The notes: generated from the letters alone by a model not told the origin. DNA of 64,000 nucleotides from an uncultured Oscillibacter sp. (GCA_947365245.1 CANAWG010000002.1:220980-284979), one strand, 5' to 3'. Positions 8,001-16,521 are shown, counted from the stretch's first letter. Made by a program: numbers and translations.

Positions 8001-9068
8001 CTGGGTGCTGTCGGAGTACAGGGTGCCGTAAACGCTGCTGGGCAGAGAGAAACGGACGTATTGGGGGGAGAACCCGTAGGAGCCGGTGCATTTGCTGCTG
8101 ATCTGCGACCAAAGTGTGCCGCCGATGGCGGTAGTGGCTTCGATTGTGACGTTGGGGGCAGTTCCATTCACGCTATAAATAGCATAATAGTCCACCGGGC
8201 CGGAAACAGCGACGTCGCCCGGATTGGTGACCGTGGAGGTGCTGCTGGTCCAGAGGTTGTTTCCGGGATTCGATGTGACCCAGCCCCGGAAAGTGTAACC
8301 AGTGCCCTTGTTGGGATTACCGGGAACAGTGGGCTTGCCGTTCAGCGGGATGTTCTGTGTGCTGAGCAGAGAACTGCCGTTAAAAAAGCGGACAACAAAA
8401 GTGTTGGCGGCTTTTACGGCACCGCAGGCGCAGGTAGTGTTGTTATTCAGAGTATAATTATGAGGAACTTCGTTGACTTTTCCATGACATACAGTACACT
8501 CATTCCAATGAGTGGTGTCATTGTGCTTTAATTCGGGGCCTGGAGTATGAGCTGCCAAATCCAGCTCGTTGACGATTTTTGTATATTGACATACTGTGCA
8601 GGTTTGCTCAACCCGTCCCTTTGTTGTGCAAGTGGACGGGATGGTAACGGCAGTAGCCCAAGTATGACCGCTGGCATCCTGCTTGGCAGAGCAATTACTG
8701 AAGTTTTTACAAGCATGGTAATGCTGCTCCGAATCGCTGGACCAAGTGGTTTGATATTCATGCTCGATCTTGTCGATGCTGGATGTAATTTTATAATTGC
8801 ATCCACTGCAAGAAGTGGTGGAGACGCCTGTTGAATAGCAAGTAGGGGCTGTGGTTGTTACAGGACTGCCCATCGAATGGGGTGTAGCATTTTGTTTTGC
8901 ACCACAAATACTGCATTCCTCATAATGCTCAGTATCGTTATAAGTGAATTTCCAGTCATGGTTACCATCGGGGCAGGGATCCACCGCCAACGCCGCGGGC
9001 ATTAAGCTGACAATCATCACCAGCGTCAAAAAGAACGCCGGTACACGTTTTTTCCATAATCCGTTCAT
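5070..9068 (-). CDS. Large S-layer-homology (SLH) surface protein with internal repeats
   Basis: 1332 aa. A signal peptide (MNGLWKKR then a hydrophobic stretch ending ALAVD) comes first. Next is a cysteine-rich region (about residues 30-215) with several CxxC pairs (CSICG, CSGC, CTVC twice, CACG). Then follow an InlB/Flg_new-type beta repeat (YTFRGW, around 240-290) and about seven diverged modules of ~110-125 aa. Their signature is VAPGK..DF...YV.F..P...G..Y, then FYY, then FTAYG..VSG. Three SLH domains end the protein (SGYPDGSFKPNSTVTYG and equivalents). SLH domains bind pyruvylated secondary cell-wall polymers, so the protein is displayed on the cell surface. The modules' ligand is unknown. 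ATG 9068 has GGAGGG 7 bp upstream. Confidence 0.88.
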   Translation of the reverse strand: MNGLWKKRVPAFFLTLVMIVSLMPAALAVDPCPDGNHDWKFTYNDTEHYEECSICGAKQNATPHSMGSPVTTTAPTCYSTGVSTTSCSGCNYKITSSIDKIEHEYQTTWSSDSEQHYHACKNFSNCSAKQDASGHTWATAVTIPSTCTTKGRVEQTCTVCQYTKIVNELDLAAHTPGPELKHNDTTHWNECTVCHGKVNEVPHNYTLNNNTTCACGAVKAANTFVVRFFNGSSLLSTQNIPLNGKPTVPGNPNKGTGYTFRGWVTSNPGNNLWTSSTSTVTNPGDVAVSGPVDYYAIYSVNGTAPNVTIEATTAIGGTLWSQISSKCTGSYGFSPQYVRFSLPSSVYGTLYSDSTQRYAVAPNTDYQYGSVISMTFKSGSSNGYSLSYTAYDVSKSNTVSGTIFIGSSASTNKIEYTVAAGRSKVFNDTDFRNLYRNASGSSASLYYVVFSAPTDYSDYGAVSVSSRDFTRSNLSSYKFYYSSSRDGDYALGSTSFKADSKSKSGTLSIPFTAYGSGNNVSGTLEITVSGAAMGDVSYNVDPGREIDFDSRDFNKAFQDKYNSTRYTLYYVTFSAPTSYSSFRGTVYVGNTSFDRSKLNNAYFFYDSRDAGVNDYELDRMSFKADSNAKDGDSITIPFRAYYGRGSSDYVECNLVITIGKGTNSGDINYDVAPGKTVAFRQRDFREFYEDNASGTFDYVEFDQPSSSAFDNGTLYHNYGTSSSKSFNRTTIDDQKFYYSPSSSQHGIGNLTFVASNNFKETITLDFTAYGTNGRSVSGRVAVASTESANDGDITYTVAPGKYVDLRRTDFNTYFRRSYNSTVSYVVFQRPSSTVFNDGMFYCDYGTASQTTFGRSDLGGTKFYYDKNNAGRNDYYLDELTFAAGSGFKNSITLDFTAYGERSNEYVEGTVVIKADTTAISSNYTGSIRYTTTTGTNVQINANDIARYFKQTYPAYSLQYVTLGGVPATGGLYYNYYNASSYGVTSRTQITTANCAGLTFYLSPATTAQYALTELTYVPSGTGYCATIPFTAYGTGSVSVTGSILISVSRAPVSEVYGITPRNTAVSFPASSIYSAVLTATGSALSGIQLLSLPPVTSGTVYVGTGNDWADTRTVYTYASGVNSMSSLRFVPTAAFTGSVEIPYVALDASGNALASGTFSLGVLNNRKTLKDVNSATWCYKYVMELTDQNVISGYPDGSFKPNSTVTYGAALKLIMLAAGYPEQAPTGKNVFSGYLARAQADGIVTRSNVNLTAPITRLQVAQIAAGALKLSTSNLSSVKPFTDTSDVYVQALNAAGIVEGYFSNGTSTYQPSKTLTRGQMSAIVWRMNQYRK

Positions 9069-9104
9069 AAAACTTCCCTCCATGAAATCTCGGATTGCCA
9101 GTGC

Positions 9105-9145
9105 TTTCAGGTTACATAATATACCTTTCTATAAAGTACCTGAAA
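9105..9145. promoter_or_regulatory. Inverted repeat in the S-layer gene promoter region
   Basis: TTTCAGGT (9105-9112) and ACCTGAAA (9138-9145) form a perfect 8-bp inverted repeat separated by 25 bp. Between the arms, on the minus strand, is TATATT, a fair -10. TTTCAG overlaps the upstream arm at 16-bp spacing and could be the -35. A further CCTGAAA lies about 10 bp beyond. This may be an operator. The rest of 9069-9345 shows no gene, only a GGCGG/CCGCC hairpin near 9222-9250. Confidence 0.4.
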
Positions 9146-9345
9146 CCACCCCTGAAATCATGAACAAATTATGAACAAGCGGCAACATTTTCGTATCAGA
9201 TCGGTTACAATTTGTGGAAAAGCGGCGGCTTTCCGGGGATTCCGCCGCCTTGGGCTCTAGTCTGGTAAATATTTCTATTTTTGGGCGAGCGGAGAGGGAC
9301 CCCGCACCGGGCGGACAAAAACCCGCCCCGCCGGAAAGGTTTCCC

Positions 9346-9374
9346 TTTACAAATAAATCTTCCTCCTATATAAT
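9346..9374 (+). promoter_or_regulatory. prfB promoter
   Basis: TTTACA (9346-9351), a 17-bp spacer and a perfect TATAAT (9369-9374), 38 bp before the prfB start. Confidence 0.75.
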
Positions 9375-9412
9375 ACTATGGCTAATGAAATTGAGAAGAA
9401 CGGAGAACCGCC

Positions 9413-10537
9413 ATGGCTTTGATTGAGTACGACGCCTATAAACAAAAACTCCGGGACCTGCGGCCCGAGCTGGACAAGCTCTCCGCCGCCCTGGATATCG
9501 AGAGCGCCCGCCAGGAGGCCGCGCGGCTGGAGGACGAGACCGCCCAGGAGGGCTTTTGGAACGACCTGGAGCGGTCCCAGAAGGTTCAGATGCGCCTCAA
9601 GCAGCTTCAGAACAAGGTTGCCAAACAGGAGAAGCTCCTCTCCGCCTGGGAGGATTTGACCGCCCTTTGCGAGATGGGCCAGGAGGCCGAGGACGGGGAG
9701 ATTCTGGAGGAGCTCAAGGGCGAGTTCGCCGCCCTGGAGCGCCAGGTGGAGGAGTCCCGCATGGCCACCCTCCTCTCCGGGGAGTACGACGGGGCCAACG
9801 CCATTTTGCAGTTCCACCCCGGCGCCGGCGGCACCGAGGCCCAGGACTGGGCTCAGATGCTCTACCGCATGTACACCCGGTGGGTGGAGCGCCACGGCTT
9901 CAGCTACAAAATTCTGGACTACGAGGACGGCGACGAGGCGGGCATCAAGTCCGCCGCCATCTCCATCGAGGGGGAGAACGCCTACGGGCTCCTAAAGAGC
10001 GAGAACGGCGTCCACCGCCTGGTGCGGGTTTCCCCCTTTGACGCCAACGCCCGCCGCCAGACCTCTTTCGCCGCCGTGGAGGTCATGCCGGAGATCGAGA
10101 ACGACGAGACCATCGAGATCCGGGAGGAGGACATCGAGATGCAGGTCTACCGGGCCAGCGGCGCCGGCGGCCAGCACGTCAACAAGACCTCCTCCGCCGT
10201 GCGCCTCATCCACAAGCCCACGGGCATCGTAGTGGCCTCCCAGCAGGAGCGCAGCCAGTTCCAGAACAAGGACAACTGCATGAAGATGCTCCGGGCCAAG
10301 CTTCTGGAGCTGAAAGCCCAGCAGCACGCGGAGAAGATCAGCGACATCAAGGGCGTGCAGATGAAGATCGAGTGGGGCAGCCAGATCCGCTCCTACGTCT
10401 TCATGCCCTACCAGATGGTGAAGGACACCCGCACCGGCTACGAGACCGGCGCCATCGACGCCGTGATGGATGGAGACCTGGACGGCTTTTTGAACGCCTA
10501 CCTGACCCAGCTGGCCACGGGCGAATTGAAGAAGTGA
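9413..10537 (+). CDS. prfB: Peptide chain release factor 2
   Basis: 374 aa. It carries the RF2-specific stop-codon tripeptide SPF (VSPFDANARRQTSF) and the catalytic GGQ (SGAGGQHVNKT) that triggers peptidyl-tRNA hydrolysis at UGA/UAA. The reading frame is continuous through the N-terminal region where many bacteria have an in-frame UGA and a programmed +1 frameshift, so that autoregulation is absent. The RBS is modest (GGAG about 9 bp upstream). The short gap to the next gene holds GC-rich inverted repeats (about 10555-10610) that may be a weak terminator. Confidence 0.97.
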   Translation: MALIEYDAYKQKLRDLRPELDKLSAALDIESARQEAARLEDETAQEGFWNDLERSQKVQMRLKQLQNKVAKQEKLLSAWEDLTALCEMGQEAEDGEILEELKGEFAALERQVEESRMATLLSGEYDGANAILQFHPGAGGTEAQDWAQMLYRMYTRWVERHGFSYKILDYEDGDEAGIKSAAISIEGENAYGLLKSENGVHRLVRVSPFDANARRQTSFAAVEVMPEIENDETIEIREEDIEMQVYRASGAGGQHVNKTSSAVRLIHKPTGIVVASQQERSQFQNKDNCMKMLRAKLLELKAQQHAEKISDIKGVQMKIEWGSQIRSYVFMPYQMVKDTRTGYETGAIDAVMDGDLDGFLNAYLTQLATGELKK

Positions 10538-10646
10538 AGAAGTAAAGAGGGGGCTTTGCCCCTGGACCACAGCCCTCCCCAAGAGGCGCGGCCATATAGC
10601 CGCGTCCCTTTTCTGCACCTTTGCACAGATAGAAAGGAACACACAG

Positions 10647-12026
10647 ATGAAACAACACCCTCAGCCGCCCATGCAGGAGAACAAGATGGGCGTGATGCCC
10701 ATCGGGCCGCTGCTGGCCGGCATGGCCATCCCCATGATGGTCTCCATGCTGGTCCAGGCCCTTTATAACATCGTGGACAGCGTCTTCGTGGCCCGCATCA
10801 GCCAGGACGCCCTCAACGCCGTCTCACTGGCGTTTCCCCTGCAGAACCTGATGATCGCCGTGGGCGGCGGCACCGGCGTGGGCATGAACGCCCTGCTCTC
10901 CCGCTCACTGGGGGAGAAAGACCAGGAGCAGGCCGATCGGGCCGCCAACACCGGCATCTTCCTCTTCTTCCTCAGCGCCGTCATCTTCGGCGTGTGCGGC
11001 TTTGCCCTGGCCAGGCCGTTCTTCCTGGCCCAGACGGATATCGCCCCCATTGTGGACTACGGCACCACCTACGCCCGGATATGCCTGGGACTGTCCATCG
11101 GCATCTTCAGCCAGTTCTGCTTTGAGCGGCTGCTCCAGTCCACCGGGCGGACGGTGTACTCCATGGTCACCCAGCTCATCGGAGCGGTCATCAACATCAT
11201 CATGGATCCCATTTTGATCTTCGGCCTCTTCGGCTTTCCCCGGATGGAGGTGGCGGGGGCCGCCGCCGCCACGGTGCTGGGTCAGATCATCGCCGCCATC
11301 CTGGGTCTTATCATCAACCTGAGGTGCAACCCGGACATCCATATCCGTCTGCGGGAAATCCGGCCCCACAGGGCCATCGTCCAGGAGATCTACCGGGTAG
11401 GCGTGCCCTCCATCGTGATGCAGTCCATCGGCTCCGTCATGGTCTTCGGTATGAACCAGATTCTCATGGCCTTTACGGACACCGCCACCGCCGTCTTCGG
11501 AGCCTACTTCAAGCTCCAGAGCTTCATCTTCATGCCCGTGTTCGGGCTGAACAACGGCATGGTGCCCATCATCTCCTACAACTACGGAGCCGCCCGGCTG
11601 GACCGGGTGAAGCGGACCTATAAGCTCACCGCCGCCACCGCCACGGTGATCATGTGCCTCGGCTGCGCCGCGTTCAACCTGTTTCCCGAGGTCCTGCTGG
11701 GCTTTTTCAGCCCCTCGGAGGAGATGCTCTCCATCGGCACCGTGGCCCTGCGGGTCATCAGCTACTCGTTCCTGCTGGCGGGATTTGACATCATCGCGGG
11801 CTCCGTGTGCCAGGCCATCGGCAACCCCGTCTACACCCTCGTCTGCTCCGTGTGCCGCCAGCTGGTGGCGCTGCTGCCGGCGGCGTGGCTTCTGGCCCGG
11901 ACGGGGATATTGGACCTGGTGTGGTTCTGCTTCCCCATCTCGGAGGTGGTGTCTTTGGTGCTGAGCATCTTCTTCCTGCGGCGCACCATGCGCCGTGTGG
12001 AGGCCCAGATTGGGACGGCGGAGTGA
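10647..12026 (+). CDS. MATE family multidrug/efflux transporter
   Basis: 459 aa, the typical MATE length, with about 12 hydrophobic segments in two homologous halves. Typical motifs are the opening MGVMPIGPLLAGMAIPMMVSM-like helix, PLQNLMIAVGGGTGVGMNALLSR and the later GLNNGMVPIISYNYGA. MATE proteins expel drugs or metabolites against a Na+ or H+ gradient across the cytoplasmic membrane. The substrate cannot be read. AAAGGA lies about 9 bp before the ATG. It lies 109 bp after prfB on the same strand and ends at its own strong terminator. Confidence 0.93.
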   Translation: MKQHPQPPMQENKMGVMPIGPLLAGMAIPMMVSMLVQALYNIVDSVFVARISQDALNAVSLAFPLQNLMIAVGGGTGVGMNALLSRSLGEKDQEQADRAANTGIFLFFLSAVIFGVCGFALARPFFLAQTDIAPIVDYGTTYARICLGLSIGIFSQFCFERLLQSTGRTVYSMVTQLIGAVINIIMDPILIFGLFGFPRMEVAGAAAATVLGQIIAAILGLIINLRCNPDIHIRLREIRPHRAIVQEIYRVGVPSIVMQSIGSVMVFGMNQILMAFTDTATAVFGAYFKLQSFIFMPVFGLNNGMVPIISYNYGAARLDRVKRTYKLTAATATVIMCLGCAAFNLFPEVLLGFFSPSEEMLSIGTVALRVISYSFLLAGFDIIAGSVCQAIGNPVYTLVCSVCRQLVALLPAAWLLARTGILDLVWFCFPISEVVSLVLSIFFLRRTMRRVEAQIGTAE

Positions 12027-12053
12027 GGATATCCGCGGAACCGGAAAAAATCG

Positions 12054-12103
12054 AGCGTCCCCGTCCGGCGGCCAAGGGCCGCCGGACGGGGACGCTGTGT
12101 TTT
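12054..12103. terminator. Bidirectional terminator
   Basis: A 20-bp perfect stem (12054-12073 with 12077-12096), loop AAG, GTGTTTT after it on the plus strand and AAAAAA before it, which gives T6 on the minus strand. It ends the MATE gene and the convergent restriction-modification operon. Confidence 0.9.
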
Positions 12104-12172
12104 GAGGGAGCTGCCCTCCACCAAATGCCGCCATTTCACGGCTTTGGCCGGGAGATCCGCGGGGCGCGGCCG

Positions 12173-12475
12173 CTATCTGCGGATGCCCCGCCGGGCCGCC
12201 TCTTTTCGAAGAAAGTCACAGAACTCCCCGCAGTTGATCCTGCCGTAGAGCCCCGCCTTTCCCGCCGTCATGTTTTTCTTCAGGCAGTCCGGGACGCCCA
12301 CACCGCTCTTGAAATGGATCCGATCCTCGGGGGCCCAGGCGCCCTGCTCCTGGTTGTTCTCGTGGACCCAGAAATCCACATTGGCCGAGGTCAGGATGTA
12401 GTCAACGGCGATATCAAGTTCCGCCTGCGAGTCAAAACTCACCTGATTGTTCCTGCCAAATACGATTTTGCCCAT
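12173..12475 (-). CDS. Small unknown protein, third gene of the restriction-modification operon
   Basis: 100 aa starting MGKIVFGRNNQVSFDSQAE. It is soluble, with mixed alpha/beta character, two central Trp residues (DFWVHEN, GAWAPED) and a basic C-terminus (RKEAARRGIRR). The ATG at 12475 has an excellent AAAGGAGG 7 bp upstream. It follows the restriction enzyme gene by only 16 bp and is last before the shared terminator, so it is co-transcribed with the R-M genes. I do not recognise the family. It could be an accessory specificity or control factor, or an unrelated passenger. Confidence 0.75.
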   Translation of the reverse strand: MGKIVFGRNNQVSFDSQAELDIAVDYILTSANVDFWVHENNQEQGAWAPEDRIHFKSGVGVPDCLKKNMTAGKAGLYGRINCGEFCDFLRKEAARRGIRR

Positions 12476-12491
12476 GGATGCACCTCCTTTC

Positions 12492-13715
12492 TCATGAGGT
12501 GTAATGCGCGTTGATGGCGTTGATGACCCCACGGAAGTCCCTGTCCTCGATCTCTGAGAAGCTGTCATCGTCAAAGCCGACGCTCAGCACAAACAGAAGA
12601 TTGGAAAACTCGTAGATGGTCTCCGCGGAGGGGCCCGCCAAATTCTCGCGGATCCGCTCCACCTTGGAGAGCAGCAGCAGATGCTGGTATTGCCGGTCGA
12701 TTTCCTGCGTGCGGCCGCTGGGGTGGGCGTAGCCGAGGTGCTGGGTGGGCGTGAGGGCCGCCAGGTTCTCCAGATAGGAGCCGATCTCCGGATAGAGGGA
12801 CTCCGGAAAGATGTGGTGTACATGGATGGCCTGGTCCGCCAGGTGCGCGGGTTCCAGGTGCTCCGTCCGTCCGCCGCGGACCTGGTCGTTGAAGAGCCGG
12901 AGATACCGCTTGGCCTTGGCGGACTGGTAGCGATAGTACGCCTCGTTGACCTCCGCGGGGTGCGCAGCCGCGTACTCTTTCCGTGTGACCCCCTTGGGCT
13001 TGTCGGCGTACACGTCCCGGAAGTTGTTGCGGTTGTACATCAGCATATCGTAGGTGATGATCTGCTGGGACAATCGGCCCTTTTCCGTGCCGCGGGAGTT
13101 GTGGAAATACGCCAGCGGATTGAGCACCTTGATGAAAATACGGTTGCACTCCACAACGCCGTTGATTTTTGTGTGGCGAATGATGAAAGAGGAAAAGGTC
13201 TCTTTTGCGGCCCGGTAGCCGTCCTTGGTCTGGGTTTGGAAGAACGCCTCAAAAGCGGGGTAAATGCCGCTGTCCCGCAGAACCTTCTCGATGTAGGTCC
13301 GCAGGAAAAACAGCGCGTTTCGCTCCCGCAGGGCGATGTACTCCAGGACCTCCATGCTGTTTACCCGGTAAAAATTCTTGTTGCCGTGCTTGCTCTTCAG
13401 GAGAACCCCGGCGTTTGCCAGCATCTCCATGGGCTGCTGGAAAAACTTGTCGTACTCATTTCTGGCGGCGGCGCTCTCAACACCCGGCTTTTTGAAGATG
13501 GCCTCCACGTTCTCGACGGTGTATCGGTTGTGCCAGATCTCGGAGGTGGTGAAGACGCGCTGTCCGTCCGGAAGCGCGCAGCGGCAGATGCAGTCCGCCA
13601 CCACCGTGACCACATCCGCCGCGCACTTCTGGTCGATCCACCGCCCGTTTCCGCTCTTGCGGAGGTCGTAGTCAAACCGGCTGCAAAAATTTACGAGGTC
13701 CTGCTGCGTCAGCAT
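12492..13715 (-). CDS. HNH-type restriction endonuclease (probably Type II/IIS)
   Basis: 407 aa. The C-terminal third holds a clear HNH nuclease motif: VHHIFPES with His 300-301, LENLAALTPTQH with Asn 317 and His 326. This is the beta-beta-alpha-metal fold used for DNA cleavage. The N-terminal 280 residues have no motif I know and presumably recognise DNA. The gene overlaps the methyltransferase stop by 7 bp (ATGCTGA) and has AGGTGG upstream, so translation is coupled. A dedicated methyltransferase next door makes a restriction enzyme the best call. HNH active sites are known in the Eco31I/Esp3I Type IIS family. Confidence 0.82.
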   Translation of the reverse strand: MLTQQDLVNFCSRFDYDLRKSGNGRWIDQKCAADVVTVVADCICRCALPDGQRVFTTSEIWHNRYTVENVEAIFKKPGVESAAARNEYDKFFQQPMEMLANAGVLLKSKHGNKNFYRVNSMEVLEYIALRERNALFFLRTYIEKVLRDSGIYPAFEAFFQTQTKDGYRAAKETFSSFIIRHTKINGVVECNRIFIKVLNPLAYFHNSRGTEKGRLSQQIITYDMLMYNRNNFRDVYADKPKGVTRKEYAAAHPAEVNEAYYRYQSAKAKRYLRLFNDQVRGGRTEHLEPAHLADQAIHVHHIFPESLYPEIGSYLENLAALTPTQHLGYAHPSGRTQEIDRQYQHLLLLSKVERIRENLAGPSAETIYEFSNLLFVLSVGFDDDSFSEIEDRDFRGVINAINAHYTS

Positions 13716-16312
13716 TTTTTCACCACCTCTTCTGAACCGGAAGGCGCGCGCTGGAGGTTCTCCCGCTCATCCAGTGTCTCCTGGATGGGGGCCGCCTTTT
13801 CGTCCTCTCTCAAAAGACCGTAGAAGAACACCGAGTAGGCGTCCACGTTCAAAGACCGGGTCTGATAATTTCTGGCGGTCTGGTAGAAATCCCGGTACTC
13901 CTGGGTGGAGAAATAGGCCAGCTGCGCCTCCGTGGGGGAGACGCCGTTTTTCGGGATGAGGATGGCCAGAGAGCCGTTGACAAGGGTGCCCGCGGGCTTT
14001 CGGATCACCCGCGGCTTGTAGGTCATGTTGGGGGTGAGATACACGTCGTCCCGCCGCAGGTACTCATACACGGCCAGGGAGGATGCGGCGTCGGGCGATA
14101 TGTATGCGTCGTATCCCTCAATATCCACGATGGCCGTCCCGCTGTCATTGATGTTGCGGGATTTCAGCACTCGAATGCCGCCGGCGGCGGAGAGGAGCTT
14201 GTTTGTGATCTGCCGGTCGCGGAATACCCGGAAGACGTTGAAATCCAACCGCCGGCAGACCTGGTCAAAGGCCTTGTTTCGGTAGATGATCCAGTAGGGG
14301 AGCTTTTTGTCGAAGATATAGCTCTGGGGCTGTACGAGGTGGATGCCGCGGGTTATGGACGCAACGCGGGTGCGGGACGGCCGGCCCTGGAGGTTGATGA
14401 GGATGGCGAGAGTCTCCACCAGCACGCCGGGGAATCCCTTTTCCCCGAAGTCGATGATAGACTCCACCGCCTTTGCCGAGAGGTACTCCCTGGTTTTGGC
14501 AAATTCCGGCGTGTTGAGCAGGAACTTCGGAAAGACCAGGGCGACGTAATTTCCGATGCGCATCGCCTTGTCGAGAAAGAACGAGCAGATATTGGTGGTG
14601 TCCTGGTTGACCGCCTCGCCGCGATAGACGCGCAGCAGAGGATTGGCGGACTTCATTTTGTGAAAGGGGGGGTTGCCGATGACGTAGTCGTACTTCTCCC
14701 CAAACTCGTGCAGCAGGAAGTCGTCTGCGATATAGTTGATCGTGCAGGTGTCGGGGATGTCGTAGCCTGCCAGAATCAGCCTCGCGATCTCCAGGCTGTG
14801 GGCGTCGATGTCCACGACGTCCAAAATCACGTTCCGCCCCTCGAATTTTTTCGCAATGAGAGGGACGAAGTTCCCGACGCCGACGGAGGGCTCCAGAATT
14901 CTGACGGTCTTTTGATCCGTGTCCGGCAGCGCTTTCATCATCTCCGTGATGAGCGCCTTGCCGGTGAAAAAGGCGGCGTGATCGGTGGGGCTCGTGTTGG
15001 CCAGCTCCGCGATTTTTCCCAGGGACGCCGCGGACAGGGACAGGGGGTTCTCGGTGATAAAGCGCTTGAGCGCCTCCGTGTCGGAAAGGCCGCGCTCTTT
15101 GACAATCCGATGGATGGCCGCCCGGTTCAGCGGCGGAGAGGCGGCGGCCCTGGCGATCTTCTTTGCGATGGCCTGGAAAATCGCCGTGGGAACGGCCTCT
15201 CCCAGGGACTGCCGGATCTTGATCTCCTCTTTTTTCAAGAAAGCGCGCTTTTTCGCGGGGGACAGGCGGTTGAGGGATTCCAGGTCCGCCTCCACCCATT
15301 TGAAAGAGCGGGGCACGGTCATCATCAGCATCAGCTCCCGGATGCTGAAAACCCGGTCGTCCCTGGGGTGGATGGTATTCTGGCTGGCAAGCTGGTCGTT
15401 TCTCGTGTGGATGCAGGGACCCACCTTGTCCCAGTACTGGCGGCGGTACTTGTCCCCGTTTTTCTGCTGGTTGATGACGATCTTTCCGTTCTTGATCTGA
15501 TGGGGCTTTTTTTGATCGTCGCTGTTTTCAAAGGCCGACTGCCCCTCCCGGAGATCGGCGATCCACGCCCGCATGTGCTGGGGGTAGACACGGAAAGAGT
15601 GGTAGATGTCGCTCTCGTCAATCTCGCCGAACCGGCGCAGGGGCTTGAGATCCCCGATGACCTGGCGGAGCGTCCGCTCCTCCACCGGCGCGGGGTACAG
15701 CTCCAGCGGGGAGACCTCGTCCGCGTAATCTCTGGAGACGCCGATGACCACGGTCCGCTGCCGGCTGGAGCAGGCCCCGTAATTTTTAAAATTGATCACC
15801 CGGGAGACATAGGAGTACTCCGCGCCTAAATTGTTTTCAATGGCCTCCGCGATGGACTTGTTGACGCCGTCCGTGTCCGTGCAGACCGTCTTCATAAAGG
15901 CGGGGACGTTTTCAAAGATGAAAAAGCGGGGGTTGATCCGCTGGATGATCTTGATGGACTCGATGACCAGGGAATTGCGCACAATCTCCGTGGAGCTCTT
16001 CTTGTGGTTGGCAACGGACATGCCCTGACAGGGCGGAGTTGCGATGACCACGTCGACGCGGGAGAGAGACTCCTCCCGCCGCCACAGATCGATCTGGGCG
16101 TACAGCGCGGCCTTGGTCTCGTCCTTTGCGAGATCCCCGCAGATATATCCGCTCTCGTATTTGCACTTGTGGTTGTACCGCTGAATATCCAGTCTCCTGG
16201 GAATCAGCTCGTTTGTCGCCACGCAGTCAAAGTGCTCCAGATGAAAGCCGTAGCACCCGATTCCGGCACTGCTGAACAAGCTGATGTATGTGGGCCGCCT
16301 GTCTGTGTTCAT
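13709..16312 (-). CDS. Fused DNA methyltransferase: C5-cytosine domain plus N6-adenine domain
   Basis: 867 aa. Residues ~8-390 are a C5-cytosine methyltransferase: motif I SLFSSAGIG, catalytic PPCQG (Cys 95), FENV (133-136), the SRQRTVVIG motif VIII and a late RNDQLA..HPRDDR block. Residues ~430-700 are a gamma-like N6-adenine methyltransferase: SAM motif LEPSVGVGNF (473-482) and the catalytic NPPF (547-550). The C-terminal ~160 residues are probably the target recognition domain. Two activities of different chemistry suit an asymmetric site with a cytosine target on one strand and an adenine on the other, as in Alw26I/Eco31I/Esp3I systems. ATG 16312 is preferred (AAGGA 11 bp upstream) over ATG 16324, which abuts the AAGG. 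Confidence 0.9.
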   Translation of the reverse strand: MNTDRRPTYISLFSSAGIGCYGFHLEHFDCVATNELIPRRLDIQRYNHKCKYESGYICGDLAKDETKAALYAQIDLWRREESLSRVDVVIATPPCQGMSVANHKKSSTEIVRNSLVIESIKIIQRINPRFFIFENVPAFMKTVCTDTDGVNKSIAEAIENNLGAEYSYVSRVINFKNYGACSSRQRTVVIGVSRDYADEVSPLELYPAPVEERTLRQVIGDLKPLRRFGEIDESDIYHSFRVYPQHMRAWIADLREGQSAFENSDDQKKPHQIKNGKIVINQQKNGDKYRRQYWDKVGPCIHTRNDQLASQNTIHPRDDRVFSIRELMLMMTVPRSFKWVEADLESLNRLSPAKKRAFLKKEEIKIRQSLGEAVPTAIFQAIAKKIARAAASPPLNRAAIHRIVKERGLSDTEALKRFITENPLSLSAASLGKIAELANTSPTDHAAFFTGKALITEMMKALPDTDQKTVRILEPSVGVGNFVPLIAKKFEGRNVILDVVDIDAHSLEIARLILAGYDIPDTCTINYIADDFLLHEFGEKYDYVIGNPPFHKMKSANPLLRVYRGEAVNQDTTNICSFFLDKAMRIGNYVALVFPKFLLNTPEFAKTREYLSAKAVESIIDFGEKGFPGVLVETLAILINLQGRPSRTRVASITRGIHLVQPQSYIFDKKLPYWIIYRNKAFDQVCRRLDFNVFRVFRDRQITNKLLSAAGGIRVLKSRNINDSGTAIVDIEGYDAYISPDAASSLAVYEYLRRDDVYLTPNMTYKPRVIRKPAGTLVNGSLAILIPKNGVSPTEAQLAYFSTQEYRDFYQTARNYQTRSLNVDAYSVFFYGLLREDEKAAPIQETLDERENLQRAPSGSEEVVKKC

Positions 16313-16521
16313 CTTTTGTACCATCCTTACATCGCTTGCCTGTCACCGGGAGTTTACGCCGCATGGTCATCGATTCCCCGAAGGAAAGGGGGTTCGCTGG
16401 GGCTTCCGCCGCCGCGTGGGGCGGCGCGTGTCCGCGGCTTCGCAGAGTGTGGTTTTATCGGGATAGACTGCGGTTTTCCTGGCCGGCCGCGGTCTGAAAG
16501 CGTTCCGCCAGGCACCTTTTC

